From the NCBI GenBank assembly GCA_023935145.1, contig CM043699.1:130634036-130698035 (forward strand): DNA of 64,000 nt, read 5' to 3'. Source of the DNA: Bretschneidera sinensis (Eukaryota > Streptophyta > Magnoliopsida > Brassicales > Akaniaceae). How positions within the stretch are numbered: the stretch's first letter is position 1; every line of letters starts with the position of its first letter. The notes beneath the pieces were generated by a model. The model searched no databases. It saw only the letters and a list, made by a program, of their open reading frames with translations, and was not told where the DNA came from. Position numbers and translations under genes: made by a program. This document shows positions 23,039 through 34,942 of the stretch, one piece after another.

Positions 23039-25068
23039 ATGGCAGCAAATAGCTACTCTGAGGGACATTCTTATACTATACCACCTTTGTTCAATGGCTC
23101 CAATTATAACTATTGGAAAAACATAATGAAAATATTTGTCGAAGGACAAGATTACAATCTATGGAGAATCATTGAAGAATGACCTAGAATTCCTATAAAA
23201 GAAATAGCTATTGGAGAGACTCTTCATACAATGCCTAAACTCAAAACTGAGTACACTGACGAGGATTGTAGAACAATGTCTCTCAATAGCAGAGCAACAA
23301 GTATGTTACATTGTGCATTAGATATTTCTAAATATAATAAAATATATGCATGTGTTTTTGCTAAAGAGATATGGGACAAATTACAAGTCACATATGAAGG
23401 AACTAATGAAGTAAAATATTCAAAAATTTACATGCTAATTTCTGAGTATGAATCCTTTAAAATGTCTCCTGACGAAACTAGTTCTGAAATGCACTCATGG
23501 TTCACCACTATTATAAATGGTTTAAAACTGCTCGGTAAGAATATTGAGGAGGTTGAACTAACCAGAAAAATCTTGAGATCTCTGCCACTGGAATGGAAAC
23601 CAAAGAGGACAGTCATACAGGAGGCCAAAGATCTTGACAAACTGGATGTTGAGACACTACTTGGGTCATTATTGACATATGAGATGGAAGAAATGACTCC
23701 CATTGTCAATAATGATAAGAAAAATAAAAAGTATATTGCTCTCAAAGCTTCTACGAGCAGCAAAGAAATGGAATCAGAAAAAGAAGCTGAGAGTAACGAG
23801 GAAGATGGTGAAATGGCATTGATCACTAAACGATTTCACAGGTTCTTGAAGAAAAGCAAGAAACCTTACACAAAAGATCCTACTCCAAAAAAAGAACCGC
23901 TTATGTGCTATTGCTGCAAGAAGCCCGGTCACATTAGAGCTGATTGTCCGGTTTCAAACAAACCATACAAGGGCTTCAAAAAGAAAGCCATGGTAACAAT
24001 TACCTGGAGCGATGACGAAGAAAATAAGTCATCAGAAAAAGAAATCGGATACGAGGAAATTGCCAACCTTTGTTTAATGGCAATCGACGATGAAAATGAG
24101 GTAATATCTTCTCATTCTTCTAAGAATAATATTGTGAGTAGTAGTGAAGAACTGCTAGAAGTAATAAATGAAATGCATGAGGAATTGAAGAAATTTGATT
24201 CTAAAAATTCTATTCTCAAGAAAGAGGTATCATCTTTCTCTAAAGAGATGATAAGTCTTAGAGAAGAAAAAGAAAAATTATCATCTTTACTGATTCTTCT
24301 CAAGATTTTCTCAAAGATGAAAATGAGAATTTGAAAAATAAAATTTTTGAACTGAATAGCATTATATCAAGACTTATGCTTGGTAAAGAAAAACTTGATG
24401 AAGTGCTTTCTTCCCAAAGATTAAGTGGTGGAAAATCTAGTGTAGGATACTTTCCTTTGGGAAAGCAAAAATCAAAAGAGAGCTTATTCATGAAAGCCTC
24501 ATGTGTAAGTGAAGCCTTTACTTCAAGAAACCCTAGCAAGATTAAAAGAACTCCCTCATTAAATGCTAGGAATTCAAATGTTCAAACAAAAATGAAGCAA
24601 CCTAGAAATACACATGATTATATGTACGCACACTCTAGAAATGGTTATACACATCCTAGAAATAACTAACATGTACATAATCAACACATGAACTCTGCAC
24701 ATGCTCATCCTAGGAATTACCATCATGGTTATTCTAGAAATAATTTGCATACACATGCTAGCATGTATCCTAGAATGCATCATCATTCATTTTCTGGAAA
24801 TGACATGCATTTTCATACTCTTTACCATAGAAACATGTATCCTAGGAACTATTATCCTAAGGATTATAGGAATGCACATGTAAGATATGCCAGAAATTTT
24901 AATTACTATCATCCTAGGATTGTGCATTATCAATATGTCCATAGATCACCATATACTGTTAAGAAAGTATGGGTTCCAAAAAGAACCGTGTTTTCTAGGA
25001 CTAACCCCGAAAGACCCAAGAAATTTTAGGTACCTAAAAGTGTTATCGTATATCCTTGTGTGATGTAG
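23039..25068 (+). pseudogene. gag of copia element 1
   Basis: The ATG at 23039 lies about 50 bases after the primer site. The product has the UBN2-type gag domain (LDISKYNKIYACVFAKEIWDKL through LRSLPLEWKPKRT), then a CYCCKKPGHIRADC zinc knuckle (CX2CX4HX4C), a coiled-coil-like Lys/Glu region and a His/Asn/Arg-rich tail of HPRN-type repeats. Breaks: TGA at codon 48 (23180-23182), a 4-base deletion near 24290 relative to copia 2, TAA near 24667 and TAG near 25027. The frame ends at TAG 25066-25068, in frame with pol. Gag would form the particle; this copy cannot make the full protein. Confidence 0.85.
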
Positions 25069-27862
25069 ATTTGTCTCTACACCAAGGAGAAAGGTAACTG
25101 TTGGTACCTTGATAGTGGATGCTCGAAGCACATGACCGGTGATAAAAGCATACTCAATGAGCTAACTCTAAGAGATGGTGGACTTGTGACCATTGGAGAC
25201 AATACTAAAATAAAGATCATCAGGCATGAAAAAGTCGGTAATGATTTCTCAACCTTAGATAATGTATTGCTAGTACAAGGCCTTAAGTCAAATTTACTTA
25301 GCATTTGTCAATTATGTGACAAAGGATAAAAAGTCACATTTGAGACCTCTCATTATCTAGTTATAGACATCAAGAGCAATAAGATCAAATTCATTGGCCA
25401 TAGACATGAAAATGTCTACATAGTTGATTTGAAATCCTTGCATTCTGAAAATGAAAAATGTTTTCCTGCTTTTAGTGAAAATCCATCGCTATGGCATAGA
25501 AAGCTTGGTCATGTAAACATGAACTTGCTAAAAATCATTTCAAGAAAAGATTTGGTTATTGGACTTCCTAAAATCAATTTTGAAAAAGACAAAGTATGCG
25601 ATGCTTGTCAAATAGGAAAACAAATCAGGATTTTTTTTAAAGCAAAAAATGTAGTCTCAACTACTAGACCTTTGGAACTTTTGCATATAGACTTATTTGG
25701 TCCAATTAGTACCATTAGTCTAGGTGGCCATCAATATGCTCTTGTTATTATTGATGACTATTCAAGATATACCTTTGTTATTTTTATTGCTTACAAGGAT
25801 GAAACTTTCAAAGGATTTGAAAAGTTTTGCAAAAAGGTACAAAATGAAAAAGGAATTTGTATTTCAAGCATAAGAAGTGATCATGGCAAAGAATTCGAAA
25901 ATCAAAGCTTTTCAAGATTTTGTGATGAAAATGGAATTAATCACAACTTTTCAGCTCCTAGAACTCCTCAACAAAATGGAGTTGTTGAAAGGAAAAACAG
26001 AGTTCTAGAAGAATTTTCAAGAACTATGCTTTGTGAAAATAGTTTACCAAAATACTTTTGGGCTGAAGCCGTGAATACTTCTTGCTATATCTTAAATAAA
26101 ATTTTGATAAGGCCTCTGCTTGATAAAACTCCATATAAACTATGGAAAGGGAGAAAGCCCAACATTTCCTATTTTTGTGCTTTTGGTAGTAAATGTTTCA
26201 TCTTAAATAACAATAAAACTAACTTGGGTAAATTTGATTCTAAGACCGATGAAGGAATATTTTTAGGATATTCAACATCTAGTAAGGCTTATAGAGTTTT
26301 CAATAAGAGAACTTTAGTGGTAGAAGAATCTGTACATGTAACTATTGTTGAATCTAACCCAATTAGTAGTAGAGAAGTTTCCTTTAAAGATGATACAAAT
26401 TTTATTCCAAGAATAGAAACTCCTACTCCCATTGTTGACCCAAAAAAGAGTTCACTTCAAGCAAATGAAGAGATGAAAACTCCCAATTTGGACCAACCAT
26501 CCTCAAGCCAACAAGAGGAAAGTCTACCCAAAGATTGGAGGTATGTAAATTATCATCCAATTGATCAAGTAATTGGTGATCCTTCACAAGGGATAAGAAC
26601 TCGCTCTTCGATTAGAAATATTTGCAATTTTGTAGCTTATTTGTCTCAAGTAGAACCTAAGACATTTATAGAAGTTGAAAAAGATAATGATTGGATAATT
26701 GCAATGCAAGAAGAGATAAATCAATTTGAGAGAAACAATATTTGGAAACTAGTTCCAAGACCTAAATATCATTCAATAATTGGAACTAAATGGGTATATA
26801 GAAATAAAATGGATGAAAATGGTATAGTAACTAGAAATAAGGCTAGACTAGTTGCTAAGGGATATAATCAAGAAGAAGGAATAGACTTTGATGAAACCTA
26901 TGCTCCCGTAGCTAGATTAGAAGCTATTCGAATGTTATTAGCCTTTGCATGCTTTAATAAATTCAAGCTATTTCAAATGGATGTGAAAAATGCCTTTTTA
27001 AATGGCTTTATAGAAGAAGAGGTTTATGTTGAGCAACCTCTTGGATTTGAAAATCCTAGTCTTCCAAATCATGTCTACAAGCTTTCTAAAGCTCTATATG
27101 GGTTGAAGCAAGCTCCAAGAGCATGGTATGAAAGACTAAGTAAATTTTTGATTGATAATGATTTTGTAAGAGGTAGAATAGACACAACTCTCTTCACAAA
27201 AACTCACAAAAATGACACTTTGATAGTTTAAATATATGTTGATGATATTATATTTGGTGCAACTAATGAATCTGTGTGTCAAGAGTTTGCAAAGTGCATG
27301 CAAGGTGAATTTGAAATGAGCATGATGGGAGAACTTACCTACTTCCTTGGACTTCAAATCAAGCAACTAAAAGGAGGTATCTTCATCAATCAACAGAAGC
27401 ACATTAAGGACCTACTAAAGAGGTTCGGGATGGAAAGCTCAAAGCAACTTGGAACTCCTATGAGCACAACTACTAAACTTGATCTTGATGAAGGAGATAA
27501 AACTGTTCTAAATATTATAGAAGCATGATAGGTGCTTTACTTTATTTGACTGCAAGTAGACCTGATATAATGTTCAGTGTATGCATGTGTGCTAGATTTC
27601 AGGCTAATCCTAAGGAATCACATGTAGTTGCAGTAAAAAGAATCCTTAGATATCTACAAGGAACCCAAACCATAGGATTATGGTACTCTAGATATTCATC
27701 TTTTGAGCTTGTAGGTTATTCAGATGCTGATTTTGCTGGATGTAGGTTAGACAGAAAAAGCATAAGTGGTACATGCCAATTCTTAGGAGCTATGTTAACA
27801 TCTTGGTTTTCCAAGAAACAAAATTTCGTTGCACTATCCACCGCCGAGGCGGAATACATTGC
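25069..27862 (+). pseudogene. pol of copia element 1, first part (protease to RNase H)
   Basis: Protease WYLDSGCSKHMTGD at about 25105. Integrase zinc domain HRKLGH...CDACQIGK, then catalytic Asp in [15 protein letters not shown], and Glu in [13 protein letters not shown]. Reverse transcriptase KWVYRNK...[21 protein letters not shown] (motif A), [11 protein letters not shown] and YVDDIIFG (catalytic DD) at about 27238. RNase H YSDADFAGC and AEAEYIA. Breaks: TAA at 25327-25329, TAA at 27229-27231 just before YVDD, and a frameshift near 27520. The frame is cut after AEYIA by the Athila-like insertion and resumes at 33974. Confidence 0.88.
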
Positions 27863-29181
27863 TGTTGCGCGTTTATCCACCTAAATAAATAAGTAAATAG
27901 TCGCACTTGTTTTACTTGCAAGTGCACAAGGTCAACAGTGTAGTATAGTGTGCGAATGCAAGATCATCTCTACAAGGATTGGTAAAGTTCAATTTAGAAT
28001 TATATTCGCAATATAAAAAGATAGAAATAATAAAAGCGTTGAGAAATAATAAAGATTAAATACTAAGGGTAAAGGTGTAGGGACTTGATATCCACCACTA
28101 ATTATGCTACCACAATATAACAGTATGCCAATGCTTTATTCATGCCATGTATACCTACTGGTTGCCAACCTAAGGGCATGGTATCTACTCCTTAAGTTAT
28201 TGATTTCCCTAAGCAACGAGTTAGGCATGGTATCTACTCTAACTCTTTTCTTCCTTAAGGGATTCAGCATGGTATCTGCTTGAGTCGTTCCTTAAGAAAA
28301 CATAAGTACTATGGAAATCGACAACCACATGAGACCTAGGGCATGGTATCTACTCCCAGTTTCCCATGTTGATTAACCCGGGTATCCGGATAAGATATCC
28401 CTTGTTACTAATGTTAGACCCAAGACTCGGTCATCCAAATTGATCTAACTAACAAGTCCATACCACATGCACATATTGATCAGACATATACATAAGAGGA
28501 ATTTAAATAAAAACAGGTATTAATCAAGTTTAAGCAACACAACATAAATATCGCAAGGCGCCAATACTAAATTTATTGAGTAAACATAATTAGGGCTTCA
28601 ACCAAGCCCTACTAAGAATTTAATTACACATAATAAAATAAAAAGGAAAGAAGAAACCCGAGAGAAAAGTCATCAATTCCGCTCCACGGTCTCTTTCTCC
28701 AAGCTAAAGCAAAAGATAAAAGAAGGGATCTAAGAAGTGATCCCCCCAAGAGGTGATGCCTTTTGTGTGTGATTTACAAGTGTATTTATAGGTCTTTGAG
28801 AAGTCCTAATCGGCTCATGAGTTCCTAAACTTTCCTAAAACGCAAAACTCCTTTATTTCCAAAATAGGGTTATTTCCAAAACAGGGTTCTGCAGTTTACT
28901 GTTCACGCCCGTACATGCGCGCTCGATCGCATATGTGGTGCGCTCGATCGCAATGCTGCGCTCGATCGCACAGAGGAGTGCGCTCGATCGCAATTTAGCC
29001 AGCAGCTGCTCTAGGATTTCCAGATTTATTCCTTTAAGTGCCAAAAATGCTTCTTTTTCTCCAAGATCCTATAAAAACATGTAAAACACAAAAGTGAAGT
29101 AAAATAGACTAAAACATATAGATAAAGAACTTAACAAATGTAAATTAAGGGGCTTAAATATGAATATTTAAGCTCCTATCA
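27863..29181 (-). mobile_element. 3' LTR of the Athila-like element
   Basis: 1319 bp. It carries four copies of TGCGCTCGATCGCA (28913-28995) and four copies of GGCATGGTATCTACT (near 28175, 28224, 28267 and 28340). It is about 110 bp longer than the 5' LTR, mainly from extra CGATCG units and a block near 28575-28640 missing in the other LTR. Confidence 0.82.
28913..28995. repeat. CGATCG minisatellite in the Athila-like LTR
   Basis: Four copies of the near-palindrome GCGCTCGATCGC lie at about 20-25-base spacing. The partner LTR has only two, partly mutated, at about 33752-33787. A related pair (GTGCTCGATCAC and GCGCTCGATCGC) occurs in the internal leader at about 32498-32532. Confidence 0.75.
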
Positions 29182-30507
29182 CACCCCCAAACTTACATAT
29201 TGCTAGTCCCTTAGCAATACAAAACCAAAAACTAAATGAAAAACAAAGACGCAAAGATAAATCCAATGCTCATGGTGTCCAACAAAAGTTTAGGTTTCAC
29301 ACAAAACTATGATGTGCATTCATGAGCAAGCTTAACAAGTATAAACACATCTTTGCAATGAATACGAGTTTTGAATGCATATCACTTTCATGAGGCAAGT
29401 TAAGACATCACAAGTTTAACTGAGTGTGTGGTGGACTAGCACATAAAAGATTGGGTTTCCAAATAATTCTAATGTGTAGTGTTTCGATGACTCAAGATTC
29501 ACCAAATTTTCTATTAGAATCAACAAAGATGGCATAGATTTTCTTCTTTTCTTTTATTTGTGAGTTTTTTGCCAAGTTAGTTCCCTTAAGCTTTCTATTT
29601 GACTCGTGTAACGAGCGTTTAGCCAATGACTCCCAAACCAGATGATTTTAGGGCATTAGGTGTAGAAACACCCCTAAGGGCTTACTAACTCGAGTAAAAA
29701 AGGCTATGAAACTAACTGATCTTAATGCTACCGATCAGAATATTCCACCTTTTGATGTGACACTCACTGCTTACTGAGACAAGAGGGTCAGTTACTCAAT
29801 GGAAAGTTCTTTTTAATGATCTTTAGGAGCATTTTTTTTTTCTTTTCTTTTTGAGCAATAACGAACTTTTTTATTTTCTTATGCCATCGCGTTAATCTAA
29901 TAGGTCATCTGGTTCACAGTCAAGCAAAAGAAACATACAAATCAAAATTACATGTCATACCCCACACAACTATGTGCTAATATGCTCATGTTTAGTTTAA
30001 GTCGAACTTGTGAATCCTTAAATGCCTAAAACAAAGTGATTATGGTTCAAAACTTAATTATTGGCCCATATGTTCAAGGTGTTAAGCTCACTTATGAAGT
30101 CAAATCATATTGTTTGTTTAGAACACCCAAAAATTTTGGAACGAAATGAATATGTATTTATCTATGAAAAACAACAAAACAAAAAAAACTGGGACAAGGT
30201 GTGTGTGAATGTGTCTCCCATACCCCCAAACTTAAATTATACATTGTCCCCAATGTGTGAATAACAAGGAAAGAGCTGACCTGGGAGATGGAGAACTAGC
30301 TAGGTTGGCATGGCTCATAGCGTACCCCCAAACTTGAACGGATGCACACATTGTCCCTAAAAAATAAAAACTGACGTAATACGGGAAAACAAGAAGTAAT
30401 AAAAATAGATAAATAACAATAAATACAAGAAATAATAAAAATAAAAGGATAAGCTGTGGGGTGCCTCCCATGAGCGCTAAGTTTAACGTCTTCAGCCGGA
30501 CCAAGCC
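29182..30507 (-). other. 3' untranslated part of the Athila-like element
   Basis: About 1.3 kb between the end of gag and the 3' LTR. It has no reading frame with pol motifs, where a complete relative would carry most of pol. The CCCCCAAACTTA word, the reverse of the polypurine tract, recurs near 29184, 30222 and 30326, so the tract is repeated. Copies of purine tracts upstream of the LTR are seen in several plant LTR families. Confidence 0.6.
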
Positions 30508-32412
30508 TTATTTTTCCCCAAAACTACGAGTGGTAGCAGCTAGCATAGGAAATGTCTTATTCTCTCCCATATAAGCATACGGTAAGTGCTCTGACAACTG
30601 CTTGAATTCCAAATTAGGTGCCTGTACAATAGAAGGGAAAATAATATTAGTAGGCACATGATGGTCAAATGGATCGGTGTACTTACTTGGATGCTTTGGA
30701 AAGGCCTCAAGGAGGTGCATAGTGTTAATGATGTCATCAGTAACATCCTTGCATTTGGGCTTAATATCCGATCTTGGGACACTATAGATAAGAGCAGTTT
30801 CTATTGGATCAACGTGATGGACCTGAAAAGTTTCCTCAACAACACTTTGCGTCATGCATACATTAAAATATTTTGTATTATCTGGGGGTAATTTTAATGC
30901 ATTATATCTTTTGATTTTAACCTTCTCACTATTTACCTTCTCCATCTCACTTACCTTGGATATGGATGCTTGTGTAGGCTCATCAGTTTCAATGATCTTA
31001 CCATTTGTTAGAGTTGTCACGGCATTTAGTTGCTGATGTCCTCTTGGAGTAGGTAGTGGTTGGACTGGAAGTTCACCCAACTTTCTTTCACTTAGCTCCT
31101 TAGCCAATTGCCCCATTTGTTCCTCGAGTCTTTGAATGGCTTGCTCATGTTTTGTAGTGGTTTGTCGTTGCTCAATCATTAACTGTTCTTGTGAAGTCAT
31201 CAGTTGCCTCATAAGATTCTCTAGGTCACTATTTTCTGATTCTGGCACTGGTTGGCCTGCTGGTTGGAAGTGTCGTTGCTGTCCTTGAAGATTCAAAGCA
31301 TTTTGAGTGTTGCTCCATGAGAGATTGGGGTAGTTCTGCCATCCAGGATTATAGGTATTTGCATATGCGCTGTTCGGTCCCTCATAATTTGCTTGCTCTT
31401 GATCTGTAGTTGAATACAGAGGACAAGTATAAGTATTATGATCAAAATGAGAGCATATAGCACATACCTGGCGTTGTGTAGCCTGTGGACTACATAAGTT
31501 GTTCTGATCAGCCATGGCTTTTATGAGCATGTCTAGCTTTCTTTCTATAGCAGCCATCTGATTCGAAGATCCATCATTGAAGCTCGCCTCATACATACTC
31601 TTGCTTTTAATTCCTTGTCTACCTTTCGAGGAGAATTGTTGGGTGTGCTCACTTAATGTCTCAAACAGCTCCATGTCTTCTTCACTAATCTTCTCCATCA
31701 GCATACCTCCACAACTGGAATCCATTATACCTTGATTTATACCACTCAAACCTTCATAGAAAGCTAGTACCAGCTCATCTTGAGGTAAGTTATGATATGG
31801 ACATTTGAGTAGCAGCTCATTAAAGTGTCCCCATGCCTCAAAGAAAAGGTCTCCATCCCTCTGTTGGAAGGATTGAATCTCCTTCCTCATCTGCCTTGTC
31901 TTTTGGGCTGGAAAAAATTTCCTTAGAAATCTATTGGATAGCTCTTCCTAAGTATGGATGGAATCTGTAGGCAATAAATGATACCACATTTTAGCATTAT
32001 CTTTTAATGAAAAAGGGAAAAGAATTAACCTGATTCCCTCTTGATCTAGGCCCCGAATATGCTGGAACTTGCAGAGATCACAGAATTCTCGAAGGTGCAA
32101 GTGTGGATCCTCAGCAGGTGTACCCCTAAAATGAGTCAAGGCACTAAGTATCTCCGGAGATATGTAATAATTTTCTTCCACCTTAGGTTGATATGCAATG
32201 CATGAAGGATGGTTGTGGTTCCGTGGAATGAAGAATTGCTTCATAGGTCTCCGTTTTAGTGGCAGTTGTTTGTAAAGCTATTCCATTGGTGCTTCACCCT
32301 CAAATTCTTCTTCTCTCTCTTCGAAGTTGTTTCTAGGCCTCTTTCGAATGATCTGCTCACTTTCTATATCAAGTGAAAGGATGGTTGGGTTCCTCACTCG
32401 AAGCCCTTGCAT
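30508..32412 (-). pseudogene. Athila-type gag fused to a pre-reverse-transcriptase linker
   Basis: The frame runs from ATG at 32412 to TGA/TAA near 30508 (635 codons) with only two in-frame TAG stops, near 32275 and 31949 (SIHT-stop-EELSNRF, normally Trp). It has the Retrotrans_gag block (FRGTPAEDPHLHLREFCDLC, LFPFSLKDNAKMWYHLLP, FNELLLKCPYHNLPQDELV), then a CAICSHFDHNTYTC zinc knuckle, a Gln-rich helix and a NAVTTLTNGK segment. The end, LEFKQLSEHLPYAYMGE, resembles the linker normally found before reverse transcriptase, so protease and pol have been lost and the flanks joined in frame. Confidence 0.82.
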
Positions 32413-32734
32413 GAATCAACAAGAATACCTTAGTGCAGCAGCTTCAGTACTGCTGCTCGGGTAGTCTCTGGACTATTTGCGCTTGAGCGCTCTAAGCACT
32501 GTGCTCGATCACACTTAGGTTTGCGCTCGATCGCAGTTCCAGAATTAGCACTGATGCACACCTGAAACAGAAAGCAAGAAAATAACAAAAACGAAGAATT
32601 AAGTTAGATAGTTGATGAAAATAAAATTAAACAAAACAAATTAAGAAAAATATTTAATGAAAAATAAGAAGAAAAAAAATTGAACAAATAAGAAAAATAA
32701 ACGGGAAATAATTCTAAACAAAAATTTAGCACAA

Positions 32735-32752
32735 TCCCCGGCAACGGCGCCA
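32735..32752 (-). promoter_or_regulatory. Primer binding site of the Athila-like element
   Basis: The minus strand reads TGGCGCCGTTGCCGGGGA a few bases after the end of the 5' LTR. This is the form seen in Athila/Tat-type elements and fixes the orientation of the element. Confidence 0.8.
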
Positions 32753-32758
32753 AAAACT

Positions 32759-33968
32759 TGTTGCGCGTTTATCCACCTAAATAAATAAGCAAATAATCGC
32801 ACTTGTTTTACTTGCAAGTGCACAAGGTCAACAGTGTAGTATAGTGTGCGAATGCAAGATCATCTCCACAGGGATTGGTAAAGTTCAATTTAGAATTATA
32901 TTCGCAATATAAAAAGATAGAAATAATAAAAGTGTTGAGAAATAATAAAGATAAAATACTAAGGATAAAGGCGTAGGACTTGATATCCACCACTAATTAT
33001 GCTACCACAATATAACAGTATGCCAATGCTTTATTCATGCCATGTATACCTACTGGTTGCCAACCTAAGGGCATGGTATCTACTCCTTAAGTTATTGATT
33101 TCCCTAAGCAATGAGTTAGGCATGGTATCTACTCTAACTCTTTTCTTCCTTAAGGGATTCAGCATGGTATCTGCTTGAGTTGTTCCTTAAGAAAACATAA
33201 GTACTATGGAAATCGACAACCACATGAGACCTAGGGCATGGTATCTACTCTCGGTTTCCCATGTTGATTAACCCGGGTATCCGGATAAGATATCCCTTGT
33301 TACTAATGTTAGACCCAGGACTCGGTCATCCAAATTGATCTAACTAACAAGTCCATACCACATGCATATATTGATCAGACATATACATATGAGGAATTTA
33401 AATAAAAGCAGGTATTAATCAAGTTTAAGCAACACAACATAAATATCGCAAGGCGCCAATACTAAATTTTTCCCAAAAGGAAAGAAGAAACCCGAGAGAA
33501 AAGTCGTCAATTCCGCTCCACGGTCTCCTTCTCCAAGCTAAAGCAAAAGATAAAAGAAGGGATCTAAGAAGTGATCCCCCCAAGAGGTGATGCCTTTTAT
33601 GTGTGATTTACAAGTGTATTTGTAGGTATTTGAGAAGTCCTAATCGGCTCATGAGTTCCTAAACTTTCCTAAAATGCAAAACTCCTTTATTTCCAAAATA
33701 GGGTTATTTCCAAAACAAGGTTCTGCAGTTTACTGTTCACGCTCGTACATGTGCGCTCAATCGCATATGTGGTGCGTTCGATCGCAATTTAGCCAGCAGC
33801 TGCTCTAGGATTTCCAGATTTATTCCTTTAAGTGCCAAAAATGCTTCTTTTTCTCCAAGACCCTATAAAAACATGTAAAACACAAAAGTGAAGTAAAATA
33901 GACTAAAACATATAGATAAAGAACTTAACAAATGTAAATTAAGGGGCTTAAATATTAAGCCCCTATCA
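32759..33968 (-). mobile_element. 5' LTR of the Athila-like element
   Basis: 1210 bp, aligned along its length with 27863-29181. It retains the GGCATGGTATCTACT repeats but has only two CGATCG units and lacks a block near 33470. Confidence 0.82.
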
Positions 33969-33973
33969 ATTGC

Positions 33974-34298
33974 AGCCGGAAGTTGTTGTGCCCAAGTATT
34001 ATGGATGAAACAACAACTAGAAGACTATGGCATGAACCTCAAAAACATTTCAATATTTTGTGATAATACTAGTGCTATCAACCTAACAAAGAACCCTATT
34101 CAGCACTCTAGAACTATGCACATAGAAATAAGACATCATTTCTTAAGAGACCATACTAAAAAAGGTGACATAAGACTAGAATTCATACCTTCGGAAGATC
34201 AAATAGCTGACATTCTTACAAAACCTCTAGGTGAAGCTAGTTTCTGTAAGATAAGAATGTTAATGGGATTGCTGGATTATGATAAACTGAGTGTCTGA
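33974..34298 (+). pseudogene. pol of copia element 1, RNase H end
   Basis: This continues the frame cut at 27862: AGSCCAQVLWMKQQLEDYG, FCDNTSAINLTKNP, RTMHIEIRHHFLRD and DILTKPL, the usual end of copia RNase H, with its own TGA at about 34296-34298. The join across the Athila-like insertion is exact once one ATTGC is removed. Confidence 0.88.
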
Positions 34299-34437
34299 TT
34301 GCTACATAATTCATCATATACATGTTTGACATCTAGTGAAAGAGTATTAATTCTCCAAAAAATATCTCCCTCACTCAAGATGTCATAGATAAACAAATTT
34401 CGTGCTATATTTCAAGACTGAAAATTTTCATAAGGGT

Positions 34438-34712
34438 CCAGTACACTGGTGAATCTATACCAGATGACTAGTAAGTCACTGCCCTCTCATCCAGTCGACT
34501 GGTAAGTCTCTGTCTCATCTTCCAGATGACTAGTAAATCCTGTCTAGTAGTCTGGTATCTCTAGACCCTGTTTGGAGCCATTTTTTTGAAAATCAGTTGT
34601 CATCCAGTCGACTGGTCAATTCAATCCAGTCGACTGTTATCTTACTGTCAGTTCACCCAGTCGACTGGTATGAAAACTGTTCATCTTTCTAAAACGACCC
34701 AGTCAACTGGTA
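34438..34712. repeat. Internal CCAGTCGACTGG array upstream of the accessory frame (copia 1)
   Basis: Palindromes and decayed forms (CCAGATGACTAG, CCAGTCAACTGG) recur between the end of pol and the accessory frame. The array is the same word as in the LTRs, although the surrounding sequence is not an LTR copy. Confidence 0.8.
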
Positions 34713-34718
34713 TCGCGA

Positions 34719-34728
34719 TTCTATAAAA
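34719..34728 (+). promoter_or_regulatory. Possible internal TATA box for the accessory frame
   Basis: TTCTATAAAAAG follows the internal palindrome array about 10 bases after its last unit and about 220 bases before the ATG at 34943. The order (palindromes, TATA, leader with CTCTCTCTAG, ATG) mirrors that of the LTR. The matching site in copia 2 reads ATATTAAAAATAG, a weaker form. This is inference from position and sequence only. Confidence 0.4.
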
Positions 34729-34942
34729 AGAACTGTTCATTTTTCTGATTTTTTACGCCATTTTCAAGCTTTCAAACTTTCTCTCTCTAGAAAAATTCAT
34801 CATTTTGATCCAAAAACCATCTAAACTTCATCTAAACACACCGATCTACTCATCCATAACGAGATTTTTAACTTTCTACGGTTAAAATCTCTTATTTTTA
34901 CCAAAATCCTTTTTACCCAAAAAACTCCATTTTTTTTTCAAA

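Larger units (their letters stand above)
27863..33968 (-). mobile_element. Athila-like gag-only Ty3 element nested in copia 1
   Basis: LTRs at 27863-29181 and 32759-33968, on the minus strand beginning TGATAGG and ending GCGCAACA. Target duplication ATTGC at 27858-27862 and 33969-33973. The primer site, minus strand near 32752-32735, reads TGGCGCCGTTGCCGGGGA, characteristic of Athila and related elements. The polypurine tract AAGTTTGGGGGTG (about 29194-29182) precedes the 3' LTR. The 3.6-kb interior encodes gag only; protease, reverse transcriptase, RNase H and integrase are absent. It must have used enzymes of a full-length relative. It lies exactly in the RNase H codons of copia 1. Confidence 0.88.

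Noticed and set aside
30061..30264. 67-codon plus-strand frame inside the Athila-like element
   Set aside because: It lies antisense in the 3' untranslated part, with no motif.
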